Below, piece by piece: positions 1-5,539 of a DNA stretch of 5,539 nucleotides. The stretch's first letter is position 1. Every line of letters starts with the position of its first letter. A program made the translations under genes and the position numbers. The DNA is from CAZRIP01 sp964600165 (lineage in GTDB: Bacteria; Elusimicrobiota; Elusimicrobia; UBA1565; UBA9628): NCBI GenBank assembly GCA_964600165.1, contig CAZRIP010000157.1, forward strand, positions 1-5,539, written 5' to 3'. The notes beneath the pieces were generated by a model. It was given only the letters and a program-made list of their open reading frames with translations. It was not told the DNA's origin and did no database searches.

Positions 1-183
1 GCCGCCGTATTGCTCTGGCACGATCAGGCCGAAGACGCCGAGCTCGCCCATCCCGCGCGTGAGCTCCTCGGAGAACTCTTCTTTTTCGTCGAGCTCGTGG
101 GCGGCGGGCTTGATCTTGGTCTCGGCGAACTTGCGCACGAGCTCGCGGACGGCCTTTTGGTCCTCGGTGGGTTCGAAATCCAT
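1..183 (-). CDS. Acyl-CoA dehydrogenase, N-terminal fragment (cut by the left edge)
   Basis: Only the first 61 codons are in the window. The reading frame starts at the ATG at 183-181 and stays open to base 1. The fragment begins MDFEPTEDQKAVRELVRKF and ends with FGLIVPEQYGG (residues 51-61). An amphipathic N-terminal helix followed by a G(V/L)FGLxVPExYGG-type motif is characteristic of the N-terminal domain of the acyl-CoA dehydrogenase family. These are FAD enzymes of about 380 residues that oxidise acyl-CoA to trans-2-enoyl-CoA and pass electrons to electron-transfer flavoprotein. Substrate chain length cannot be read from this part, and the catalytic glutamate lies outside the window. No Shine-Dalgarno sequence precedes the ATG. 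The gene diverges from ileS across 38 bases. The family call is secure; the exact substrate (short-chain, butyryl-type or other) is open. Confidence 0.88.
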   Translation of the reverse strand, partial: MDFEPTEDQKAVRELVRKFAETKIKPAAHELDEKEEFSEELTRGMGELGVFGLIVPEQYGG

Positions 184-193
184 GGTGGTCGGT

Positions 194-199
194 ATTCTA
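194..199 (-). promoter_or_regulatory. Possible -10 box for the acyl-CoA dehydrogenase gene
   Basis: Read on the minus strand, 199-194 is TAGAAT, five of six matches to the sigma-70 -10 consensus TATAAT. It ends 10 bases before the ATG at 183. A transcript starting about 7 bases downstream would therefore have a leader of only about 4 bases. I see no convincing -35 hexamer 16-18 bases upstream. The AT content stands out against the GC-rich surroundings. This is a motif match only. Confidence 0.35.
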
Positions 200-206
200 G
201 CGCATT

Positions 207-215
207 TGTTAAGAT
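207..215 (+). promoter_or_regulatory. Possible extended -10 promoter of ileS-lspA
   Basis: Bases 207-215 read TGTTAAGAT. This is a TGn extension at 207-209 followed by TAAGAT at 210-215, a four-of-six match to TATAAT. Extended -10 promoters can work without a good -35 box, and none is visible here. Initiation about 7 bases after the box falls at or next to base 222, the A of the ileS ATG, so the transcript could be leaderless. This is inferred from motif and spacing alone. Confidence 0.35.
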
Positions 216-221
216 GCGAAT

Positions 222-3002
222 ATGGGCGACGCGAAAACGAACGTCGACTGGTCGTCGACGCTCAACCTCCCGAAGACCGACTTTCCGATGAAGGGCGATC
301 TCGCCAAGAGAGAGCCCGAGCTGCTCAAGTATTGGGAGTCGATCGATCTTTACGCGTCGATGCGCAAGCGCCAGCTGGGCCGGCCAGAGTTCGTCCTCCA
401 CGACGGCCCGCCCTACGCGAACGGCCACATCCACATCGGCCACGCGCTCAACAAGTTCCTCAAGGACGCCGCGGTCAAGACCCGGGCGTTGATGGGCTTT
501 TCTACTCCATACACGCCCGGATGGGATTGTCACGGATTGCCGATCGAGACGGCGCTCCTCAAAGAGCTCAAGATGTCCAAGCGCGGCGTGACCGACATCC
601 CCGCGTTCCGCAAGCAGGCGCAGGAGTTCGCGCAGCGCTTCATCGACATCCAACGCGAGGAGTTCAAGCGCCTGGGCGGCGTCGGCGACTGGGCGAACCC
701 GTACACGACGATGTCGAAGAAGTACGAGGCGCGCGTGGTGCGCGCGTTCCGCGAGCTTTTAAAGGAAGGCTACGTCTACCGCGGCCTCAAGCCCGTTTAC
801 TGGTGCATCACCTGCGAGACGGCGCTCGCCGAGGCGGAGATCGAGTACAAGGACAAGACCTCGCCTTCCGTCTACGTGGCGTTCCCGGTGAAGCATCCGT
901 CCGATTTCCGCGATTCGAATCTCGAAGTGATCATCTGGACGACGACGCCGTGGACTTTGCCCGCGAACATGGCCGTCGCGTTCAACCCGGACCTCGAGTA
1001 CGTCATCGCGAAGGCCTCTCGATCGGATTGGCCCAAGCCCAGGCTTTTCCTGCTCGCCAAGACGAGGCTCGACGCCGTGATGGAAGCGATCGGGGTTTCG
1101 GATTTTGCGATCGCCGGTCCGTCCTTTAGAGGGAAGGACCTGGCGCCGACCAAGCGCAGCTTCCTTTATGACCGGCCCTTCGGGAAAGAAGGCATCGGCG
1201 TGCTCGCCGACTACGTCACGGCCGAGGACGGCACGGGCGTGGTGCACACGGCGCCCGGCCACGGCGCCGACGACTTTCACACCGGCCAGCGCTACGAGCT
1301 CGACATCCTTTGCCCGGTCGACGGCTCGGGCCGCTTCACGGAGCAGGCCCCGGAGTTCCAGGGCAAGCTGATCTTCAAGGAGGGCAACCCCGCCGTCATC
1401 GAGGCGCTGACGACGCGCGGTTGGCTTCTCATGAAGCAAGAAATCCAGCACAGCTACCCGCACTGCTGGCGCTGCAAGAACCCGATCGTCTTTCGCGCGA
1501 CCGAGCAGTGGTTTTTGAACGTCGCCTTCGAGGGCCTGCGCGAGAAGCTGCTCGACGCCATCGGCAAGGTCAAATGGATCCCCGAAGTCGGGCAGACCCG
1601 CATCTCGAGCATGGTCGAGGGCCGGCCCGACTGGTGCTTGTCGCGCCAGCGCGTCTGGGGCACGCCGATCACCGTGCTTTTCTGCGACCAATGCGATCTT
1701 CCGATCAAAGACGACGCCGTCATGGAGGCCATCGAGAAGAAAGTCGAGGCCGAGGGCGCCGATTTCTGGTTCGCCGACTGGAGCAAGCCCGTGACGGCGA
1801 AGACGTGGCCGTTCTTGCCGAGACAAATCAGCTGCCCCGGCTGCAAAGGCTCTTCTTTTAGAAGAGAGACCGACATCCTGGACGTCTGGGTCGACTCCGG
1901 CGCGTCGTGGTCCGGCGTGCTCGACGACAAGATACCGGCGGACCTCTATCTCGAGGGCTCGGATCAGCACCGCGGCTGGTTCCAGAGCTCGCTGGTCCTG
2001 GCCGTGGCTTTGAAAGGAAAGGCTCCTTTTAAGACCGTGCTCACGCACGGCTTCGTGCTCGACGAGCACGGCCGGGCGATGCACAAGTCCTCCGGCAACG
2101 TCGTCGCGCCGCAGGACGTCATCAACAAGGTCGGCGCCGACGTGCTGCGGCTGTGGGCCGCGCTGGCGGACTACAACGACGACGTGCGGATCTCGGACAA
2201 GCTGCTCGAGGGCCCGACCGACTCCTATCGCACCCTGCGCAACACGATCCGTTACTTGCTGTCGAACACGTTCGACTTCGACCCGAAGAAAGACGCCGTG
2301 CCCTTCGAGAAGCTCCCGGAGATGGAGCGTTTTGCCCTGCTTCGTCTGGGCCGTTTGCAGAAGGACGTGCTCGCCGCCTACGAGCGCTTCGAGTTCCGCC
2401 AAGCCGCGCGGCGCCTGATCGACTATTGCTCCTTCGACCTGTCCGCGTTCTACTGCGACGTCGTCAAGGACCGGCTCTACACGCTCGCGGCCGCGAGCCC
2501 GGAGCGCCGCGCCGCGCAGACCGTGCTGGCCGAGGTCCTCGAGCGGCTGCTGCTTCTGGTCTCTCCGCTTCTTTCATTCACGTCCGAGGAGGCCTGGCAG
2601 CACGGGCCCAAGCGCTGGGGCCGAGGCGAGAGCGTGTTCCTAGCCGATCTCGCCAAGACTCCCGGTGATTGGGAGGACGCCTCGCTCGCCAAGCGCTGGG
2701 AGGACATCCTGCGCGTGCGCGAGCTCGTCCTCAAGGCGCTCGAGGCCGCGCGCGGCGAGAAGAAGATCGGCAAGTCCCAACAGGCCAAGGTCGCGCTCAC
2801 GGGCGCGCGCGTGGGCGGCGCCGCCGTCGACTGGCCCGAGGTCCTGCTCGTCTCCGAGGTCGAGCTCGTCGCCGGGGACGGCGCCGTCTCCGCCGTCGTG
2901 TCCGCGGCTTCCGGCGCAAAGTGCCCGCGCTGCTGGCGCTACCAGCGCGACATCGGCGAGGGCGGCCTGTGCGCCCGCTGCGCGCGGCAACTGGCTCGTT
3001 GA
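222..3002 (+). CDS. ileS: Isoleucyl-tRNA synthetase (IleRS)
   Basis: This class I aminoacyl-tRNA synthetase attaches isoleucine to tRNA-Ile in the cytoplasm and hydrolyses mischarged valine in an editing domain. The frame encodes 926 residues, normal for bacterial IleRS. The N-terminus has the family pattern TLNLPKTDFPMK (13-24). The catalytic HIGH motif is at 71-74 and WDCHGLPIE at 101-109. The CP1 editing domain shows WTTTPWTLPAN (239-249) and HTAPGHGADD (342-351). Two CxxC pairs (C488/C491 and C538/C541) suggest a zinc ribbon, followed by DVWVDSGASW (554-563). The second signature is AMHKS (619-623) instead of KMSKS, but keeps the second lysine (K622). The anticodon-binding helical domain follows, and the protein ends in a zinc finger with C901, C904, C917 and C920. 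The start is bounded by an in-frame TAA at 210-212, and the N-terminal motif supports this ATG. No Shine-Dalgarno is visible. lspA follows with a one-base overlap. Confidence 0.98.
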   Translation: MGDAKTNVDWSSTLNLPKTDFPMKGDLAKREPELLKYWESIDLYASMRKRQLGRPEFVLHDGPPYANGHIHIGHALNKFLKDAAVKTRALMGFSTPYTPGWDCHGLPIETALLKELKMSKRGVTDIPAFRKQAQEFAQRFIDIQREEFKRLGGVGDWANPYTTMSKKYEARVVRAFRELLKEGYVYRGLKPVYWCITCETALAEAEIEYKDKTSPSVYVAFPVKHPSDFRDSNLEVIIWTTTPWTLPANMAVAFNPDLEYVIAKASRSDWPKPRLFLLAKTRLDAVMEAIGVSDFAIAGPSFRGKDLAPTKRSFLYDRPFGKEGIGVLADYVTAEDGTGVVHTAPGHGADDFHTGQRYELDILCPVDGSGRFTEQAPEFQGKLIFKEGNPAVIEALTTRGWLLMKQEIQHSYPHCWRCKNPIVFRATEQWFLNVAFEGLREKLLDAIGKVKWIPEVGQTRISSMVEGRPDWCLSRQRVWGTPITVLFCDQCDLPIKDDAVMEAIEKKVEAEGADFWFADWSKPVTAKTWPFLPRQISCPGCKGSSFRRETDILDVWVDSGASWSGVLDDKIPADLYLEGSDQHRGWFQSSLVLAVALKGKAPFKTVLTHGFVLDEHGRAMHKSSGNVVAPQDVINKVGADVLRLWAALADYNDDVRISDKLLEGPTDSYRTLRNTIRYLLSNTFDFDPKKDAVPFEKLPEMERFALLRLGRLQKDVLAAYERFEFRQAARRLIDYCSFDLSAFYCDVVKDRLYTLAAASPERRAAQTVLAEVLERLLLLVSPLLSFTSEEAWQHGPKRWGRGESVFLADLAKTPGDWEDASLAKRWEDILRVRELVLKALEAARGEKKIGKSQQAKVALTGARVGGAAVDWPEVLLVSEVELVAGDGAVSAVVSAASGAKCPRCWRYQRDIGEGGLCARCARQLAR

Positions 3003-3451
3003 TGCGCGCTCTCGGCGTCGCCGCGGTATGGACCCTCGACCGCCTCACCAAGGCCTGGGCCGTGCGCTGGCTCATGCCGCGCGCGTTCGTGAGCGTGCTG
3101 CCGTTCTTTCGCCTGACTTACGTCGAGAACACCGGCGCGGCCTTCGGCATCGGGTTTTCCCGCAACCGCTTCTTCACGTTCCTCTCGGCGGGGCTGCTCG
3201 CGGGACTTTATTATCTTCAGCGCTCCTGGCCGCGCTCGAACCGCTGGCTGCAGGCGGGCGTCGTCCTCGTCGCCGGCGGCGCGCTCGGCAATCTCTACGA
3301 CCGCCTGGCCTACGGCTACGTCGTCGACTTCCTCGATTTCCGCGTCTGGCCCGTGTTCAACGTCGCCGATTCGTGCGTGACGGTCGGGGCTTGCTGCCTG
3401 GCGTGGGGATTGAGGCGGGAAGAGAAGCGCGCGGCCGAACGCGCGGACTAG
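3002..3451 (+). CDS. lspA: Lipoprotein signal peptidase (signal peptidase II)
   Basis: LspA is an inner-membrane aspartic protease that removes the signal peptide from diacylglyceryl-modified prolipoproteins, just before the lipidated cysteine. The frame encodes 149 residues, slightly shorter than the usual 155-170. Conserved blocks appear in order: LDRLTK (12-17, D13), ENTGAAFGI (42-50), GGALGNLYDRL (92-102, N97 and D100), YVVDF (106-110, D109) and FNVADS (119-124, N120 and D123). By alignment from memory with E. coli LspA, D109 and D123 are the catalytic pair, while D13, N97 and D100 are conserved structural or active-site residues. Hydrophobic stretches at about 1-12, 56-72, 84-100 and 121-137 fit the four-helix topology. 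The first helix is short, and the extramembrane loop between D109 and D123 is compact. The ATG overlaps the ileS TGA (TGATG), with no Shine-Dalgarno, so translational coupling is likely. The gene ends 4 bases from a convergent gene. Confidence 0.96.
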   Translation: MRALGVAAVWTLDRLTKAWAVRWLMPRAFVSVLPFFRLTYVENTGAAFGIGFSRNRFFTFLSAGLLAGLYYLQRSWPRSNRWLQAGVVLVAGGALGNLYDRLAYGYVVDFLDFRVWPVFNVADSCVTVGACCLAWGLRREEKRAAERAD

Positions 3452-3455
3452 CGCG

Positions 3456-4919
3456 CTACTTGTACTTCGACATGTAATAGCCGGCGCCCGCCGCCGCCGC
3501 GCCCATGAGCAGGGCGCCCGCCGGTCCTCCGAAGATGAAGCCGAGCACGGCGCCCCAGATCGCGAATTTGGCGCCCTGGATATAGTTCTTGTACGGGTTG
3601 GTCGGGGGCTTGTCCGGCGTGGGCGGGTCGGGAGTCGGATGGAATCGCCCGTCGGCCGTCAAATCGCCCGCCGGCGCCGCGGGGCTGGTCGCGCCGCCCG
3701 GCGGGACCGTCCCGTCGTGGGTCTGCTGGCCGCTCACGTCGATGGTGCGCGGATCGACGGTGCCGTGAGCCTGGCGGTATTGCTGGCATTTGTTGGAGAG
3801 CGTCTGCTTGTCCCAGCCTTGTCCGGAAGCGACCTCTTCGGGCACGGACAGTCCCGAGGACACCGTCGCGTTGTCGCCGGCGCTGGCGAGCTGGTCCCAC
3901 GCGCGGCTTCCGCGCAAGCCGCCGGTGGGCCCGAGCTTGCCGCAGAGCTCGCCCATCACTTGGTCGTCCGTCAGGCCGGCGTCGCTCAGCGCCTGCTTGA
4001 TCGCGGGGTCGCCGTTCTGGACGTAGCGCGCCATCATCTGTTGGACGTAAAGGCTCGAGCGGAGCTGGTTGATCGGCGCGGGGTCGTCGGCCGACGTCCA
4101 AGGCTTGGCGCCCAGGGCTAAGATCTTGTCGCGCAGCGCGATGAGGCCGCTCTTGTTAGGATCGTCGCTCGGCAGCGCGTCGGCGCCTTTGAGCGCGGCA
4201 TAGAAGAAGACGGGCTGGGTCGGCTCGCACTGGGGCGTGGAGCTCTTGACCTTGCCGTCGTCGTCGAGGACGGCACGACGGCAGAGCGTTTCGATGGCCG
4301 CCTTGAGCGGATCGGCGGGCGCGGTCTGAGGCGGCGCCGGGCCCGGAGTCGCCGCGGGCTTGTCTTGCACGGCGATTGCTTGGCCGTCGGGGATCGAGAA
4401 CCACTCTTTGAGCGTCTTGGCGTTCAGGGTCTTGAGCACGCCGGCCTTGCCCGCGGCCGCGCCGAGATCGTCGGCCTTCGGCAGCGTGAACGAGCGGTCG
4501 AGACGCGGCGGGGCTTTCGACGAGGGATCGGTCACGACGAGCCGGACCGTGACCGGGCCGTTCGCCGCGGCTTGCGACACGTTCTGATAGAGCTTGAACT
4601 GCGAAGGGGTCTTCGTGAAAGTGGACGACGCAGCGCCGGGATTGGGCGCCTGCTCGAGGGTGAAGAGCGGGTAGGCCAGGAAATAGTCGAACGTCAGCGG
4701 CTGGCCGCCGGCGTCGATCCAATCGAGGGAGCCCTTCGGGTCGGGCTTCTTCGCGCTGAAGAAGACCTTGGCGGTCACCGCGGCCGGGGCCTGGCCCGGG
4801 GTGCTCGCCTGCTGGCTGAGAGCGAGGTCGAAGCCGATCCACTCGGCCTCGGTCTCGGTCGCGCGCGCGGGGGCGGCGGCGAGCAGGCAGGCCAGGAGGG
4901 CGAGGGAGGCGTTCCTCAT
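3456..4919 (-). CDS. Secreted protein of unknown function with C-terminal glycine-zipper membrane segment
   Basis: I do not recognise this 487-residue protein. The N-terminus is a signal peptide with a hydrophobic core at 5-16 and a good signal peptidase I site, A18-R19-A20 before T21. An L-L-A-C at 8-11 resembles a lipobox but sits very close to the N-terminus. Residues about 25-147 look beta-rich, with alternating segments such as VTVRLVVTD (123-131), and may form an Ig-like fold. A Pro/Ala linker (about 187-203) leads to a helical part (about 204-385) holding cysteines C213, C231, C326 and C378. A low-complexity stretch and a proline pentad linker (428-442) precede a hydrophobic C-terminus (451-483). 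There G456, G460, G464 and G468 form an exact GxxxG series, with P466 inside it. The protein ends SKYK. A TAA three codons upstream and the signal peptide support this ATG; no Shine-Dalgarno is seen. It is probably exported and anchored by its C-terminus. It is real as a gene; its function is unknown. Confidence 0.85.
   Translation of the reverse strand: MRNASLALLACLLAAAPARATETEAEWIGFDLALSQQASTPGQAPAAVTAKVFFSAKKPDPKGSLDWIDAGGQPLTFDYFLAYPLFTLEQAPNPGAASSTFTKTPSQFKLYQNVSQAAANGPVTVRLVVTDPSSKAPPRLDRSFTLPKADDLGAAAGKAGVLKTLNAKTLKEWFSIPDGQAIAVQDKPAATPGPAPPQTAPADPLKAAIETLCRRAVLDDDGKVKSSTPQCEPTQPVFFYAALKGADALPSDDPNKSGLIALRDKILALGAKPWTSADDPAPINQLRSSLYVQQMMARYVQNGDPAIKQALSDAGLTDDQVMGELCGKLGPTGGLRGSRAWDQLASAGDNATVSSGLSVPEEVASGQGWDKQTLSNKCQQYRQAHGTVDPRTIDVSGQQTHDGTVPPGGATSPAAPAGDLTADGRFHPTPDPPTPDKPPTNPYKNYIQGAKFAIWGAVLGFIFGGPAGALLMGAAAAGAGYYMSKYK
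3471..3581 (-). other. C-terminal membrane segment with glycine zipper (residues 447-483 of the 487-residue protein)
   Basis: This part of the coding sequence encodes about 33 mostly hydrophobic, small-residue positions after a proline linker. Glycines fall at 456, 460, 464 and 468 (spacing of exactly four), with more at 465, 473, 478 and 480. The stretch is long for one membrane helix, and P466 breaks it near the middle, so a short helical hairpin is plausible. GxxxGxxxG glycine zippers are known to pack membrane helices and to promote oligomers in several secreted and envelope proteins. Oligomerisation here is inferred. Confidence 0.6.
3594..3638 (-). repeat. Proline-rich pentad repeat linker (residues 428-442)
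   Basis: Residues 428-442 read PTPDP, PTPDK, PPTNP, three imperfect five-residue units. Such spaced prolines form an extended, stiff linker. It joins the soluble part of the exported protein to its C-terminal membrane segment and may hold the domain away from the membrane. Confidence 0.6.
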
Positions 4920-4968
4920 ACAGTGTTACGTTGCAGGATATCCAAAAGCCGGTTCCAACGACAGTGCC

Positions 4969-4996
4969 GAAGGGCCCGGTTCGATCCGGGACCTTC
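4969..4996 (-). terminator. Strong intergenic hairpin; possible terminator or processing element without a U-tract
   Basis: On the plus strand, GAAGG (4969-4973) pairs with CCTTC (4992-4996), and CCCGG (4975-4979) pairs with CCGGG (4986-4990). A single G-A mismatch (4974/4991) separates the two helices, and the loop is TTCGAT. On the minus strand this gives a 10-pair, nearly perfect stem starting 7 bases after the TGA at 5005-5003 of the upstream gene and about 50 bases before the ATG of the 487-residue gene. No T-run follows on either strand, so it is not a classical intrinsic terminator. It could be a U-less terminator, an mRNA 3'-end stabiliser or an attenuation element between two co-transcribed genes. 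The structure is seen directly; the role is inferred. Confidence 0.4.
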
Positions 4997-5002
4997 TACC
5001 CA

Positions 5003-5539
5003 TCACTGGCCGCCGCCTCCGAGCCCCTGCTGCAGCCTTTGGTTGAGCTCGTCCGGAGTCGGCACGTGGACGGTGGACTGCCTGGCCGGCGCCGCGGGGT
5101 CGACCGCCTTGCGCACGACCTGCGGCTGAGGCGGAGCCGCCGGAGCCTGGCTCGACGATGCCGGGAGCGCTCCTTTCTCCAGCCAAGCGACGGCGTCGGC
5201 GTCGAGCCCGTCCCAGGCGGCTTTCCAGTCCAGCTGGTCGAAGGCCTCTTTGCTCGAGAACTGCGCCGGCGGCTTCGAGTCGGCGTAGCGGCCGAGCTCG
5301 AGCTGCATGAACTTGCGCCAGCTCGCGACGAAGGCGCCCGGATTCTCTTGAGCCGCCCCGACCTTCACCCTGAAGTCGTCTTTTTTGCCGGCAAAGCCCA
5401 TCAGGCAGAGCAGGAACCGCTGCTCGAACGGGTCGAGCAGGTCGGCCGGATACGACGCCGAGCCCGTGCGGTAGAGGTGGGCCGCGGAGGGGATCTGCGG
5501 CCGCATCGCGGCGACGAAGTCGTCGGCCAGGCGCAGGTT
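5003..5539 (-). CDS. Unrecognised protein, C-terminal part (5' end beyond the right edge)
   Basis: The frame is open from the right edge to the TGA at 5005-5003 and gives 178 residues in the window. An internal ATG at 5506 exists, but the in-frame upstream codons (NLRLADDFVAA) read as continuous protein, so the true start probably lies outside. Residues about 1-125 look mainly helical and globular, with DPFEQRFLLCLMGF (36-49) a likely buried core, several tryptophans and no obvious transmembrane segment. A Pro/Ala/Gln-rich linker follows (about 129-160). The tail contains VPTPDELNQRL and ends in a GGGGQ run. No catalytic motif or family signature is apparent. It lies 83 bases upstream of the 487-residue secreted protein gene on the same strand, so the two may share an operon, though a strong hairpin sits between them. 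Localisation cannot be judged without the N-terminus. Confidence 0.72.
   Translation of the reverse strand, partial: NLRLADDFVAAMRPQIPSAAHLYRTGSASYPADLLDPFEQRFLLCLMGFAGKKDDFRVKVGAAQENPGAFVASWRKFMQLELGRYADSKPPAQFSSKEAFDQLDWKAAWDGLDADAVAWLEKGALPASSSQAPAAPPQPQVVRKAVDPAAPARQSTVHVPTPDELNQRLQQGLGGGGQ

Noticed and set aside
59..1129. 356-codon plus-strand frame crossing the dehydrogenase start, the spacer and ileS
   Set aside because: It overlaps two well-supported coding regions in another frame or strand, and its translation has arginine-rich low complexity and no family features.
759..2402. 547-codon open frame on the minus strand inside ileS
   Set aside because: It is fully antisense to a clear IleRS. 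Its translation is rich in Arg, Ala, Val and Leu with no domain, as expected of a shadow frame in GC-rich DNA.
3441..3456. GCGCG/CGCGC stem at the convergent stops as an intrinsic terminator
   Set aside because: Only five pairs, and no T-run on either strand. In such GC-rich sequence, short GC palindromes are expected by chance.
4935..4963. Sigma-70 promoter (TATCCT at 4940-4935, minus) for the 487-residue gene
   Set aside because: The -10 matches at four of six positions, and no acceptable -35 sits at 16-18 bases, so support is too weak to list.
4970..5002. tRNA-like T-arm: GGTTCGATCC followed by a short 3' sequence ending in CCCA
   Set aside because: The surrounding bases form one continuous hairpin with a six-base loop. 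No matching acceptor stem, D-arm or anticodon arm lies upstream, so there is no cloverleaf.
4365..5129. 254-codon plus-strand frame opposite the 487-residue gene
   Set aside because: It crosses two minus-strand genes and the hairpin. The composition is typical of an antisense shadow, with no promoter or start signal seen.
5003..5506. Treating the ATG at 5506 as the start of the rightmost gene
   Set aside because: The frame stays open to the window edge with protein-like upstream codons, no Shine-Dalgarno precedes this ATG, and the sequence after it is not a signal peptide or a typical N-terminus.

Overview
The window is a GC-rich bacterial chromosomal segment, with mostly G or C at third codon positions. 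It holds two housekeeping genes on the plus strand, flanked by minus-strand genes. Signal peptides, a lipoprotein signal peptidase and an isoleucyl-tRNA synthetase (IleRS) with a C-terminal zinc finger all point to a bacterium, probably diderm. The phylum cannot be fixed from this sequence. A GC-rich lineage such as Elusimicrobiota or a deltaproteobacteria-like group is a guess.

Layout. Positions 1-183 (minus) are the first 61 codons of an acyl-CoA dehydrogenase that runs off the left edge. A 38-bp divergent spacer (184-221) separates it from ileS (222-3002, plus), a complete 926-residue IleRS. ileS overlaps lspA (3002-3451, plus) by one base in a TGATG junction, so the two are probably translated together. 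The ileS-lspA pairing is common in bacteria. lspA then meets a minus-strand gene head-on with only 4 bases between the stop codons. That gene (3456-4919) encodes a 487-residue secreted protein of unknown function. It has an N-terminal signal peptide, four cysteines in the mature part, a proline-rich pentad linker and a C-terminal glycine-zipper membrane segment. Upstream of it on the same strand, after an 83-bp gap, is the 3' part of another unrecognised gene (5003-5539), which runs off the right edge. The gap holds a strong 28-nt hairpin.

How the parts fit. IleRS charges tRNA-Ile. LspA matures lipoproteins in the inner membrane. The two minus-strand genes on the right look like a separate envelope-related unit that I cannot assign to a known family from sequence alone. 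The most interesting parts are the domain architecture of the 487-residue protein, the intergenic hairpin, and the compact divergent spacer, whose promoter-like boxes imply leaderless or nearly leaderless transcripts. I see no tRNA, rRNA, CRISPR array, insertion sequence or prophage signal, and no intergenic stretch longer than 83 bases.
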